Source: Paraburkholderia metrosideri (GTDB lineage Bacteria > Pseudomonadota > Gammaproteobacteria > Burkholderiales > Burkholderiaceae). Taken from it: a DNA stretch of 64,000 nucleotides. Position 1 is the stretch's first letter, and every line of letters starts with the position of its first letter. Both the position numbers and the translations under genes were made by a program. A model generated the notes under the pieces. That model saw nothing but the letters and a program-made list of their open reading frames with translations, searched no databases and was not told the DNA's origin. Where the stretch lies: the NCBI RefSeq assembly GCF_904848625.1, contig NZ_CAJHCP010000008.1, forward strand, positions 1 through 64,000, given 5' to 3'. Of this stretch, positions 26,172-37,830 are shown piece by piece.

Positions 26172-26977
26172 GTGACGAACGCGTCTTCAGCTTGCGTAAC
26201 CCGTGGTTCACGTGGAGCGTGGGCGGCACGATTGCGATTGCCATCGTGGGGATCCTGATCGGCTTTATCTGGCTGCCGTCGGCGAGCAGCGCGTTCGGCG
26301 ATCGCGGCTTATGGGCGACGATCTGCGGCGCCGCAGGCGTGCCGTCGAGCTGGTACAACGGCGCGAGAGCGAACGCGCCCGTACCGAGCGACGTGGTCGT
26401 GTTGCCGCCTTCGCCGTGGGTGCATCCCACGGCAGATTCGATCGGGCGCGGTGCGACCATTGCAACGCAGAATTGCTCGATGTGTCACGGCGTGCTCGGC
26501 ACGACTCAGGTGACAGCGCCCGCGTTGGCGGGACAATATCCCGATGTCGTCTATAAAGAGTTGCGCGATTACCAGAGCGGCCTGCGGCAAAACGCGGTGA
26601 TGCAGGCGATCATCGCGGCGCGCAGCAATGAGGATTTGCAGGATCTCGCAGCGTATTACTCGTCGCTGGCGAGAGCCCCCGCGGCGGAAGTTCTGCCGCG
26701 CGGCGAGGAGCCCGATGCCAACGCGGTGAAGCTCGCGATGCAGGGCGACCCGGAGCGCAATATCGCGCCGTGCGCCGCGTGTCATGGACAACTCGATCGC
26801 AAGGGCGCGGCGCCATGGTTAGGTCGGCAGTCTTCGGTTTATCTCGCCGCGCAGATGCATGCGTTTGCTACCGGCGCGCGGCACAACGATATCAATGAGC
26901 AGATGCGCAACGTGGCGCGGCAATTAACGCCGGAGGAGATTGATGGTCTGGCGAAGTATTATGCGGCGATGCCGTAG
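26168..26977 (+). CDS. Membrane-anchored dihaem cytochrome c
   Basis: The 269-residue protein has one N-terminal membrane helix (GGTIAIAIVGILIGFIWLP) that is probably not cleaved, and two c-type haem sites, CSMCH (about 101) and CAACH (about 208), in c4-like domains. Its start overlaps the subunit I stop as ATGA. By position and architecture it plays the role CcoP has in cbb3 oxidases: a tethered cytochrome passing electrons to the CuA subunit. It brings the cluster total to seven covalent haem sites. Confidence 0.88.
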   Translation: MSDERVFSLRNPWFTWSVGGTIAIAIVGILIGFIWLPSASSAFGDRGLWATICGAAGVPSSWYNGARANAPVPSDVVVLPPSPWVHPTADSIGRGATIATQNCSMCHGVLGTTQVTAPALAGQYPDVVYKELRDYQSGLRQNAVMQAIIAARSNEDLQDLAAYYSSLARAPAAEVLPRGEEPDANAVKLAMQGDPERNIAPCAACHGQLDRKGAAPWLGRQSSVYLAAQMHAFATGARHNDINEQMRNVARQLTPEEIDGLAKYYAAMP

Positions 26978-27096
26978 CGTGGGGCCGCGCCCCTGCGCTT
27001 CCCCGCGGCGGTTATCGTCATTGCCGATAACCGATGACGGCAAACGCCACAAGGACCTGCGCGCAAGCGTTCGCGCCATCTTTTTTACTGGTTACT

Positions 27097-28749
27097 TCAG
27101 GCGGTAGCGAACTCACCCCGGTCGTTCATCGTCGGCTCAGCGGCCGCGCCGCTACGCCGTTCGCCGGACCGTGGAGCGAACCCGGAGCCACCATTACCCA
27201 CCCGAAACACCGCCACTGCCGCGGACAACCGGCGTGCCTGATCTTCCAGCGAACCCGCCGCCGCAGCCGCCTGCTCGACTAGCGCGGCATTCTGCTGGGT
27301 CACTTCGTCCATTTGCGCGACAGCGAGATTGACCTGATCGATACCGGTACTCTGCTCGAGCGCGGCTGCCGCGATCTCGCCCATGATCGAACTCACGCGC
27401 GCAATCGCTTCGACGATTTCGGTCATGGTCGACCCCGAACGCTCGACCAGTTGCGAGCCGGCCTGCACTCGCGCGGTCGAGGCATCGATCAAGCTCTTGA
27501 TCTCCTTGGCCGCTGCCGCGCTGCGCTGCGCGAGCGAACGCACTTCGCTGGCGACCACCGCGAAACCGCGGCCCTGCTCGCCTGCACGCGCCGCCTCGAC
27601 CGCTGCGTTGAGCGCCAGGATATTGGTCTGGAAGGCGATCCCTTCGATCACGCCGATGATGTCGGCCATCCGCCGCGAGTCGCCGACGATGCCGTGCATC
27701 GTGCCGACCACCTGCTCGGTCAACTCGCCGCCCTGCGCCGCCAGACTCGACGCGCCCTGTGCCAGCGAGCTCGCCTGCTTCGCGTTTTCCGCGGTCTGTT
27801 TGACCGTCGACGTCAGTTGTTCGATGCTCGCCGCAGTCTCTTCAAGCGATGCAGCCTGCTCTTCCGTGCGTTGCGACAGATCCGTGTTACCCGCTGCGAT
27901 CTCGCTCACGCCGGTATCGATCGATTCGGTGCCTTGGCGCACCGCACTCACCGTCGCGATCAACGAATCCTGCATAGTGCGCAACGCGGCTGCGAGACGG
28001 CCCATTTCGTTACTGCTGCTCACCGTGATCTGGCTCGTCAGGTCGCCGTTGGCAATGCGCTGGAATTGCGCGATGGTCGCATCGACCGGACTGACGATGG
28101 CGCGCATCAGCACCGCGCGGCCGATCCACGAACCCAGCAGCGACACCACCATGCCGATCGCCACCGCCACGCTGATCGCGAAGAACAGGTCCTGCGCGTC
28201 CTGATAGCGCTGTGCGCCGTGATCGAGTTGCAACTGTTCGAGCGTGAGCATCGCCTTCTCGTACGCGCTATAGAGCGACGGCAGCTTGTGCGCCTGCAAT
28301 TGCTGGAACGCGTTGTTGTCACCGGACTTGAGCGCGGCGAGCGCCGGCGCGACGCCGTCGCGAAGGAAGGTGTCGCGCTTGTCCTGCATGTCCTTGATCA
28401 GACGCTGTTCATCCGCATCCGCGCTGGCGCGGCTCACGTAGTGGGCAAGTCGATCGTCGGAGGCTTTCTGGTACACGTCGAAACGCTTGAGCACGGCACT
28501 TGCGCCGTCCTGATCGTTCAACTCGACCAGCGACGCATAGGTCGCCAGCGCGAGCCGCAGGCGCAGCAGCTGTCCAGAACTTCCTTCGAGATCGGCGACG
28601 GCGGGGGTGTCCACCGTGTACATCTGCTGCAGCGACGCGTTGCTCGAACGCAGCGACAGCAATCCCGCCGCAGCGCCAAGCAGCAGCGCGACGCCGAAAA
28701 ACAGGATCATCAGGGTAAGGCAGGTTCGAATCGACAGATTTCTCAACAT
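27097..28749 (-). CDS. Methyl-accepting chemotaxis protein
   Basis: The 550-residue chemoreceptor has a first helix (LTLMILFFGVALLLGAAAGLL), a periplasmic four-helix-bundle sensor (about 40-190, ligand unknown), a second helix, HAMP (about 210-265) and a signalling domain with the conserved hairpin tip GIAFQTNILALNAAVEAARAGEQGRGFAVVASEVR, given here only as position about 375-410. There is no C-terminal NWETF-type CheR/CheB docking peptide. The start at 28749 has GGAG nine bases upstream; starts at 28764 and 28839 are in frame. A sigma-28 promoter at 28877-28903 puts it in the flagellar regulon. Confidence 0.93.
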   Translation of the reverse strand: MLRNLSIRTCLTLMILFFGVALLLGAAAGLLSLRSSNASLQQMYTVDTPAVADLEGSSGQLLRLRLALATYASLVELNDQDGASAVLKRFDVYQKASDDRLAHYVSRASADADEQRLIKDMQDKRDTFLRDGVAPALAALKSGDNNAFQQLQAHKLPSLYSAYEKAMLTLEQLQLDHGAQRYQDAQDLFFAISVAVAIGMVVSLLGSWIGRAVLMRAIVSPVDATIAQFQRIANGDLTSQITVSSSNEMGRLAAALRTMQDSLIATVSAVRQGTESIDTGVSEIAAGNTDLSQRTEEQAASLEETAASIEQLTSTVKQTAENAKQASSLAQGASSLAAQGGELTEQVVGTMHGIVGDSRRMADIIGVIEGIAFQTNILALNAAVEAARAGEQGRGFAVVASEVRSLAQRSAAAAKEIKSLIDASTARVQAGSQLVERSGSTMTEIVEAIARVSSIMGEIAAAALEQSTGIDQVNLAVAQMDEVTQQNAALVEQAAAAAGSLEDQARRLSAAVAVFRVGNGGSGFAPRSGERRSGAAAEPTMNDRGEFATA

Positions 28750-28876
28750 CGGGCACGTCTCCATTGGGCTGCCTGACCGCACATCAGCAATAGCCTCGGC
28801 CATGCGTGCTGCGCCCAAACCCTTCGGCCCGGTCCGCAACTTGTGTCTAAAATTTAAGCGACCACCACATTGAGGA

Positions 28877-28903
28877 ACTACGGCTGGATTACAGGAAACT
28901 TTA
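28877..28903 (-). promoter_or_regulatory. Sigma-28 (FliA) promoter of the chemoreceptor gene
   Basis: On the minus strand TAAAGTTT (28903-28896), an exact -35, is followed after exactly 11 bases by GCCGTAGT (28884-28877), which keeps the GCCG core of the -10 GCCGATAA. The start would be near 28870, about 120 bases before the coding start. Confidence 0.7.
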
Positions 28904-29053
28904 TGGTTGGTAAGGCAGATCGTTGTCGCAGATCAATATCTGGGCAAACGTGGACGACCGCTCACGCAGATCGCCGCTTTGCGGGACTACCCGGGTTTCC
29001 GTCCAGCTTCCGTTGATGGACAGTGTCGAAGCACAGGTTTTTGGAGCATGTCC

Positions 29054-29860
29054 ATGTTGGAAGTCGGTTCGGCTCTACTGGTTTTCGCGCTGTTACTGCT
29101 CTCCACTGGCGTGGGCGTGTGGGTGCGCCCGCTCCTGCCCGAAGAGCACAAGGCGCATGAAACCGTGCAACTGATCCAGTTGGTGATCGGCATGCTGGTG
29201 ACATTTGCCGCGCTGGTGCTCGGCTTGATGACGGCGTCCGCTAAATCCAGTTTCGATACCGCGTCGAACGACTTGCGTACGTATTCCGCCGATCTGATCG
29301 AATTCGACACGACGTTGCGCGCATTTGGCAGCGAAACCGACGAAGCCAGGCGTCTGTTGCGTCAGTACACGGCGGCGGCCATCGCCTCGACCTGGCCGGG
29401 CGAGCCGGCACCTGCCGGCGATTACCCAAAAAACATCGGACCACCAGCCGGTGCGCAGAACCTGGAGAATTTCCGGCTGGGCGACATGCTGACCGCGGTC
29501 GGCACGGAGCTACGCCAGGTGCACGCGCGCGATATGCTGCAACATCGCGCGCTCGACGACGCGTTGACGCAATACCGGCGTGTCGTGGATGCACGTTGGA
29601 AGATTCTGGAAGAGGCGCACAGCTCGATCTCACAGCCGTTTTTCCGGACGTTGGCGTTCTGGCTGTGCGTGATCTTTCTGAGCTTTGGGCTGATTACGCC
29701 GCGCAATGCGCTGGCGCTGGTGACGATCTCACTGGGCGCTGTGTCGATCGCCTCGGCAATTTATGTGATTGTGGATCTGGATACGCCGTTCACCGGGCCC
29801 ATCGTGGTTTCCAGTGCGTCGATGCGGGATGCGTTGACGCATTTGCAGCGGGAGTTCTGA
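29054..29860 (+). CDS. DUF4239 (bestrophin-like) membrane protein
   Basis: The 268-residue protein has two N-terminal transmembrane helices (about 5-22 and 42-62), a central soluble, mainly helical region (about 65-195), and two C-terminal helices ending at DLDTPFTGPI. This layout and the DLDTPF-G motif are typical of DUF4239 proteins, remotely related to bestrophin channels; function is not established. The start at 29054 has GGAG seven bases upstream, better than ATG 29048. Neighbours suggest no role. Confidence 0.82.
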   Translation: MLEVGSALLVFALLLLSTGVGVWVRPLLPEEHKAHETVQLIQLVIGMLVTFAALVLGLMTASAKSSFDTASNDLRTYSADLIEFDTTLRAFGSETDEARRLLRQYTAAAIASTWPGEPAPAGDYPKNIGPPAGAQNLENFRLGDMLTAVGTELRQVHARDMLQHRALDDALTQYRRVVDARWKILEEAHSSISQPFFRTLAFWLCVIFLSFGLITPRNALALVTISLGAVSIASAIYVIVDLDTPFTGPIVVSSASMRDALTHLQREF

Positions 29861-30051
29861 CGCGCTGAGGCTTGCGTTGCGAGTGTCGCGCAGTGGCTCG
29901 ACGCGGCTGCCGAAGTTCGTGATCTGCGTCGTGGCAAGCCGGTCGGCAAACTGCGCCTGCGCATTCGCCAGTCCGACGACCCCGGGTGCTTGCTGGAATC
30001 GGGGCGCGCCGCGACGATAAAGGTAATCGTCGCCACGGCCGACGCGCGAGC

Positions 30052-30080
30052 AAAAGAAAAACCCCGCACACAGGCGGGGT
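30052..30080 (-). terminator. Intrinsic terminator of ssb
   Basis: On the minus strand ACCCCGC/GCGGGGT (30080-30074 and 30067-30061) with a six-base loop is followed by TTTTCTTTTG (30060-30052). It lies 30 bases after the ssb stop. Confidence 0.85.
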
Positions 30081-30109
30081 TGGTCTTTACATTCTATGGT
30101 GGCGAGACC

Positions 30110-30649
30110 TTAGAACGGAATGTCGTCGTCCATCTCGTCGAAGCCGCCGCCAGCCGGCGCGCTCGGACGGCTTGCACCGCCGCCGCCAGCATTGCCGCCG
30201 CGCGGCGCGCCGCCACCCGACATCGTGCGACCACCGCCACCACCGCCGCCGCTACGCTCCGACGGCTCGCCACGGCTATAACCGCCTTCGTCGCCGCCAC
30301 CGCCCATCGCGCCGCCACGGCCACCCAGCATTTGCATCTGCTCAGCGACGATTTCGGTCGAGTAACGGTCGGTGCCGTCTTGCGCCTGCCACTTCCGGGT
30401 ACGGATGCGCCCTTCCAGGTAGACCGACGAACCTTTCTTCAGATATTCGGAAACGATTTCCGCGAGGCGGCCGAAGAACGACACGCGGTGCCATTCGGTC
30501 GCTTCCTTCATTTCGCCGGACGCTTTGTCCTTGTACCGGTCAGTCGTCGCAAGGCGGATGTTCGCCACTGCGTCGCCGCTCGGAAGATAACGGACTTCCG
30601 GATCGGCGCCGAGATTGCCGACGAGAATGACCTTATTCACGGATGCCAT
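30110..30649 (-). CDS. ssb: Single-stranded DNA-binding protein
   Basis: SSB coats single-stranded DNA in replication, repair and recombination. The 179-residue protein has an OB fold (about 1-110: NKVILVGNLGADPEVRYLPSG, HRVSFFGRLAEI, YLEGRIRTRKW), a Gly-rich flexible linker (about 120-165) and the acidic C-terminal tip MDDDIPF that binds partner proteins. AGGAG lies seven bases before the ATG at 30649. It is followed by its own terminator. Confidence 0.97.
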   Translation of the reverse strand: MASVNKVILVGNLGADPEVRYLPSGDAVANIRLATTDRYKDKASGEMKEATEWHRVSFFGRLAEIVSEYLKKGSSVYLEGRIRTRKWQAQDGTDRYSTEIVAEQMQMLGGRGGAMGGGGDEGGYSRGEPSERSGGGGGGGRTMSGGGAPRGGNAGGGGASRPSAPAGGGFDEMDDDIPF

Positions 30650-30827
30650 GAGTTTCTCCTGTTGATTCCGTTGCGGGCGGCGCGGCAATGCGCGGTTCGC
30701 GTCTCACGGCTGGCGAGCCGAGCCGGGAACAGCGCCTCTGCCCGCCGCCGGGTGAGTTCTGGGTGATGTCGGGAAGTACCCCGAATGCGCCGCGAGCGCT
30801 ACGCAAGTGGTCGCGAATCGTCGCGTG

Positions 30828-32021
30828 TTACGTACCCGCCCTGCGCGGCGGCTGCTTCATCTTTGCGGCGATTATAAGCCAGCAAAAGACGAGCCCCGAA
30901 CACGTGAAAAACACGGCGCTCTGACCATCCACCTTAAGCAGCCATCCGCCGATCATTCCGCCCAGCGCAAGACCGATCGACTGCGTGGTGTTGTAGACGC
31001 CGGCGGCCGCACCCTTGCGGGTTCCGGGAGCCAGCTTCGACACCAGCGAAGGCTGCGATGCCTCAAGAATATTGAAGCCGAGAAAGTACACAAAAAGGAT
31101 CGCCGCGACACTCAGAATCGTATGCGGAGCGACGCCCAATAACAACTGTCCGATCAGGATAAGACCGATCGCGGACAGCAGCACGATTTTCATTTTGCCG
31201 CGCTTTTCCGCGGCGATGATCGCCGGCACCATCATCACGAACGACAGGCCCATGACCGGCAAATACACCTTCCAGTGCGACGCGACCGGCAAACCGCCGG
31301 CTTCGAGAATGCGTGGCACGACGAGGAACAACGCAGTTTGTGTCGCGTGCAGCACGAGCACGCCAAAGTTCAAACGCAGCAGTTCGACGTTATGCAGCAC
31401 TTCCCTGAACGGCGCGCGTATGTGCACGGGCTTCGGCGCATCGGGCACGACCCACAGCACGAGGCCGATCGCCAGAATCGAGAAGATGCCGACCAGCGTG
31501 AACAGGCCGCTCATGCCGACCCACTGGAACACGATCGGCGCACCGACGATCGCCACCGCGAACGACACGCCGATACTGCCGCCGACCATCGCCATTGCCT
31601 TGGTGCGATGCTCTTCGGCGGTCAGGTCGGCGATAAAGGCGATCACTGCGGAGGACACCGCGCCCATCCCCTGAATCACCCGGCCGACGATGATCCACGT
31701 CATGTCGTGCGCGCCCGCCGCGACGAAACTGCCAATCGCGAAGATCAGCAGGCCCGTCGCAATGACCGGCTTGCGGCCGATCTTGTCGGACACCCAGCCG
31801 TAAAAAATATAGAGCATGGACTGCGTCACGCCGTACGCGCCGAGTGCGATACCGACCAGCAGCACGTTGTCGCCGCCCGGAATGGATTTCGCGTAGATCG
31901 AGAACACCGGCATGATCATGAACAGACCGAGCATGCGCAGCGCGAAGATCGCGGCAAGCGACACGGTCGCGCGCATTTCAGGCGCGCTCATGCGTGTGGA
32001 AGTGGCGGACGGATTGGACAT
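30828..32021 (-). CDS. MFS transporter
   Basis: The 397-residue protein has 12 hydrophobic segments and motif A in the helix 2-3 loop (GWVSDKIGRKPVIATG), with FALRMLGLFMIMPVFSIYA as first helix. It resembles the YajR-type drug:proton antiporter group in its core but lacks the extra cytosolic domain. Substrate is unknown. A start at 31991 is also possible; neither has a strong ribosome site. It is divergent from uvrA and separated from ssb by about 180 bases. Confidence 0.85.
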   Translation of the reverse strand: MSNPSATSTRMSAPEMRATVSLAAIFALRMLGLFMIMPVFSIYAKSIPGGDNVLLVGIALGAYGVTQSMLYIFYGWVSDKIGRKPVIATGLLIFAIGSFVAAGAHDMTWIIVGRVIQGMGAVSSAVIAFIADLTAEEHRTKAMAMVGGSIGVSFAVAIVGAPIVFQWVGMSGLFTLVGIFSILAIGLVLWVVPDAPKPVHIRAPFREVLHNVELLRLNFGVLVLHATQTALFLVVPRILEAGGLPVASHWKVYLPVMGLSFVMMVPAIIAAEKRGKMKIVLLSAIGLILIGQLLLGVAPHTILSVAAILFVYFLGFNILEASQPSLVSKLAPGTRKGAAAGVYNTTQSIGLALGGMIGGWLLKVDGQSAVFFTCSGLVFCWLIIAAKMKQPPRRAGT

Positions 32022-32255
32022 CGGGAACGTTCTTTGAATGAGCTGGGCGGTGCACTGCGGACGGTCAACCCGCTGGACGGCCCCAACCGGGCGGCTGACC
32101 ACAACGATGACGTGACGGCGGAATGCGATCGGCGCGGCATGGAAGCCAGCGGCCCTGCCGCCTTCCCACTTGCGCCTTGCGGTGCGTCGCGGTGCCTTGT
32201 ACTCGCGGAAAATGGCCCCAGTTAGACCTCTTTCCGCGGCGCTGAACCGCTGCCT

Positions 32256-32269
32256 TACAGCTTGCTGTA
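32256..32269. promoter_or_regulatory. Inverted repeat between the MFS gene and uvrA
   Basis: TACAG-CTTG-CTGTA is a 14-base inverted repeat in the 350-base divergent region. It is not a LexA box (CTGT-N8-ACAG has the half-sites the other way round). Nothing else clear was seen between 32022 and 32359. Confidence 0.25.
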
Positions 32270-32372
32270 CGCCTGATTCCAGCTGTCAGGAAGCCGTAAC
32301 GGCGGTCTCGAAAAGTCGTTATAGTAGCAGGTTTAGCCCCTTCCTCTTTCCGCCAGTTCATGGAATAAATCC

Positions 32373-35246
<2,874 letters not shown>

Positions 35247-35280
35247 CGCTGCACATCACGGGTTGGAGACGGAATAAGCC

Positions 35281-36366
35281 ATGGCCAAGCGGAATCAGGC
35301 GCGCGACGACGGGCAGGTGCAAGACCTACGCCCACGCCCGGTCAGGCTGACTAGCGACATGAGCCTGCCGAAGTTGTCGGCAGTCGAAATCGGCAGTTAC
35401 GTTCTGATGTTGGTCGGCATGTGGGGGGTGATTGAACTGAAGCTGCTTGGCGCATTGCTCGCCGGGCTGCTGGTGTTCCAGCTCGTCCACACGATCGCGC
35501 CGCGCATCGAGCGTCACATGTCGAGCAAGCGGGCACGCTGGCTCGCGGTGGTGATTTTGTCGGCGGTGATCGTGGGGGCGCTGACGGGTCTCACGCTCGG
35601 CATCATCGAGCACTTCGAGAACGACGTACCGAGCGTGCAGGCGCTGCTCGACCAGGCCATGCAGCTGATCCACGAGGCGCGCGGCCGGATTCCCCAGTTC
35701 ATCGCCAACTCGCTGCCCGTCGATACCGAGCAGATGAAGGCGAAAGCCGAAGAGCTGATGCACACGCACGCCAACATGCTGCAGCAAAGCGGCACGACGG
35801 CGGCGCGCGGGTTCACGCATGTTCTGATCGGCATGATCATCGGCGCGATCATCGCGGTCGGCGCGCAGAAGCAGATGCACCGGCTGCCGCTGTCCACGGC
35901 CTTTGTCACGCGCGTGAGCCGCTTCGCCGATGCGTTCCGCCGCATCGTGTTCGCCCAGGTCAAAATTTCCGCGATCAATGCGGTCTTCACCGCCATCTTC
36001 CTGCTGGTGGTTCTGCCGATCTTTCACGACCGGCTGCCGCTGTCGAAAACACTGGTGCTGGTCACGTTCATCCTCGGCCTGCTGCCGGTGATCGGCAATC
36101 TGATGTCGAACACGATCATCGTCGCGGTCGCGCTGTCGGTGAGTTTTCCGGCGGCGGTGATGTCGCTCGTGTTCCTGATCCTGATTCACAAGCTCGAATA
36201 CTTCCTGAATGCGCGCATTGTCGGCGGACAAATCGAGGCGCGTGCGTGGGAATTGCTGATCGCAATGCTCGTGATGGAAGCCGCGTTCGGCATTCCTGGC
36301 GTCGTCGCAGCACCGATTTTCTACGCCTATATCAAACGCGAACTGATCTATTTGCGGTTGGTGTGA
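35281..36366 (+). CDS. AI-2E family transporter
   Basis: The 361-residue membrane protein has the AI-2E/TqsA (PerM) family layout: paired N-terminal helices (about 34-70), a third helix, a long soluble segment (about 105-175) and C-terminal helices with LGLLPVIGNLMSNTIIVAVAL and the terminal FGIPGVVAAPIFYAYIKREL. Members export autoinducer-2 or sodium; the substrate here is unknown. It lies 34 bases downstream of uvrA and may share its transcript. A long perfect hairpin follows 15 bases after the stop. Confidence 0.85.
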   Translation: MAKRNQARDDGQVQDLRPRPVRLTSDMSLPKLSAVEIGSYVLMLVGMWGVIELKLLGALLAGLLVFQLVHTIAPRIERHMSSKRARWLAVVILSAVIVGALTGLTLGIIEHFENDVPSVQALLDQAMQLIHEARGRIPQFIANSLPVDTEQMKAKAEELMHTHANMLQQSGTTAARGFTHVLIGMIIGAIIAVGAQKQMHRLPLSTAFVTRVSRFADAFRRIVFAQVKISAINAVFTAIFLLVVLPIFHDRLPLSKTLVLVTFILGLLPVIGNLMSNTIIVAVALSVSFPAAVMSLVFLILIHKLEYFLNARIVGGQIEARAWELLIAMLVMEAAFGIPGVVAAPIFYAYIKRELIYLRLV

Positions 36367-36380
36367 CCCCCAAATACTCA

Positions 36381-36423
36381 TAGGCAATCGGGACGGCGAC
36401 GTCTGCGCCGTCCCGATTGCCTA
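36381..36423. repeat. Perfect 18-base inverted repeat (hairpin) without T run
   Basis: Arms 36381-36398 and 36406-36423 are exact reverse complements with a 7-base loop (ACGTCTG). It follows the AI-2E gene stop directly. Neither side has a run of T, so it is not a standard intrinsic terminator; it could stabilise the 3' end or assist Rho-dependent termination. Confidence 0.8.
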
Positions 36424-36492
36424 TCGCTTGTCATCCAGGACAACGCTTCAGCGTCCCCTCTTCTTTTTGTCTTCGGCCTCGTGGCGGGAAAC

Positions 36493-36540
36493 TTGCAGGA
36501 GTTCGCACAAGCCCCTAAGATGCGAATAATTCCCGTTTAC
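36493..36540 (+). promoter_or_regulatory. Fur-controlled promoter of the PepSY gene
   Basis: -35 TTGCAG (36493-36498), 17-base spacer and -10 TAAGAT (36516-36521) are followed at once by GCGAATAATTCCCGTTTAC (36522-36540), which matches 15 of 19 positions of the Fur box GCAAATAATTCTCATTTGC. The box covers the expected start site, the normal position for iron-dependent repression. Confidence 0.65.
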
Positions 36541-36598
36541 AAAAAGCCTGCGTCGTGACATCCCATCCGTTTTTCCGCCCTGTGCTGCCGGCCCGCAC

Positions 36599-37825
36599 AT
36601 GAGACGCCAGTTCGTCCGCCTGCACCGATGGTTCGGCGTCTTAACCGCGTTGTTTCTGTTCGTCGCCGGTCTCACCGGCGCGATCATCGCGTGGGACCAC
36701 GAACTCGACGCGGCGCTGAATCCGTCGTTCTTCAACGCCCGTACCGCCGGCCCGACGCAATCGGCGCTGGAACTCGCGCGTCACGTCGAAGCGGCCGATC
36801 CGCGTCTTCAGGTGACCTATCTGCCGCTCGCGATCGAACCCGGCCACACGTTGCAGATGATCGTGCAGCCGCGCATCGACCCCGCAACCCAGCAACCCTA
36901 CGCGCTCGATTTCGACCAGCTTGCCGTCAATCCCGTCACAGGCGACATCCAGGGACGCCGCCTGTGGGGCGCCGTCTCGCTGTCACGCCTGAACCTGCTG
37001 CCGTTCATCTACAAGCTGCATTACACGCTGCAACTGCCGTTCACCGGCGGCATCGACATCGGCACGTGGCTGATGGGGATCGTCGGCATCATCTGGCTGT
37101 TCGATAGCGTGATTGCGCTGTGGCTGTCGTTTCCGAGCTTCAAGGCGTGGCGCAAGTCGTTCGCGTTCCGTCTGAAGCGTGGCGGCTACGCGATGACGTT
37201 CGATTTGCACCGCTCAGGCGGCGTGTGGATCTGGGGGCTGCTGATGATCGTTGCGCTGACCTCGATCTCGATGAATCTTGCCGCGCCGGTGGTACGCCCC
37301 ATCGTGTCAAAGCTCTCCACGCTCACGCCAGACCCGCTTAACAACCCTGAAATCCTGCGTGCTCCGCAACCCGGCGATCAGGTACTGAGCCGCGAACGCA
37401 TCGTGGAACTGGCCGAACAGGCCGGCCGTGCGCAGAATCTGCGGGTGCCGCCGGGCGGACTCTATTACGTGCCATTCATCCACGCGTACGGCGTCGGCTT
37501 CTACTCGCCGGGCAACGATCACGGCGATATGGGCCTCGGCAATCCGTGGATGTATTGGGACTCAGCCACCGGCAAGCTGCTCGGCAAGTCGATTCCCGGC
37601 ACAGGTTCGGCTGGCGATGTGTTCATGCAGGTGCAATTCCCCCTGCATTCGGGACGCATCCTCGGTCTCGGCGGAAGGATTCTGGTTAGCGCGCTGGGTA
37701 TCGCGGTCGCCGTGCTTAGCGCGACGGGCTTGCTGATCTGGCTGAAGAAGATGAATGCGCGTCGCCGCTCGGCGCAAAACGCCAATGTTGCGCGGGACGC
37801 AGGTCGGTCGGCGGCGCGGCCGTAG
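36599..37825 (+). CDS. PepSY-associated membrane protein, probable iron-uptake reductase
   Basis: The 408-residue inner-membrane protein has four main helices (about 12-32, 148-172, 205-228 and 355-380) and PepSY-like periplasmic segments. Conserved histidines near membrane boundaries (RLHRWFG, YKLHYTL, DLHRSGG, PLHSGR) resemble the haem-ligand pattern of the PepSY/FpvG-like ferric-siderophore reductases. A Fur box overlaps its promoter, which supports a role in iron acquisition. No siderophore or TonB receptor genes are adjacent. It runs to a basic C-terminal tail. Confidence 0.85.
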   Translation: MRRQFVRLHRWFGVLTALFLFVAGLTGAIIAWDHELDAALNPSFFNARTAGPTQSALELARHVEAADPRLQVTYLPLAIEPGHTLQMIVQPRIDPATQQPYALDFDQLAVNPVTGDIQGRRLWGAVSLSRLNLLPFIYKLHYTLQLPFTGGIDIGTWLMGIVGIIWLFDSVIALWLSFPSFKAWRKSFAFRLKRGGYAMTFDLHRSGGVWIWGLLMIVALTSISMNLAAPVVRPIVSKLSTLTPDPLNNPEILRAPQPGDQVLSRERIVELAEQAGRAQNLRVPPGGLYYVPFIHAYGVGFYSPGNDHGDMGLGNPWMYWDSATGKLLGKSIPGTGSAGDVFMQVQFPLHSGRILGLGGRILVSALGIAVAVLSATGLLIWLKKMNARRRSAQNANVARDAGRSAARP

Positions 37826-37830
37826 GAACC

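Noticed and set aside
27313..28776. Open frame antisense to the chemoreceptor
   Set aside because: Arg/His-rich translation without recognisable features; the minus-strand gene has complete HAMP and signalling domains.
30094..30324. Low-complexity Ala/Val-rich frames around the ssb linker
   Set aside because: They are other-frame readings of the Gly-rich linker of SSB, whose own frame has the OB fold and MDDDIPF tip.
32022..32372. SOS (LexA) box upstream of uvrA
   Set aside because: No CTGT-N8-ACAG match was found; the only symmetric element has the half-sites in the opposite order.
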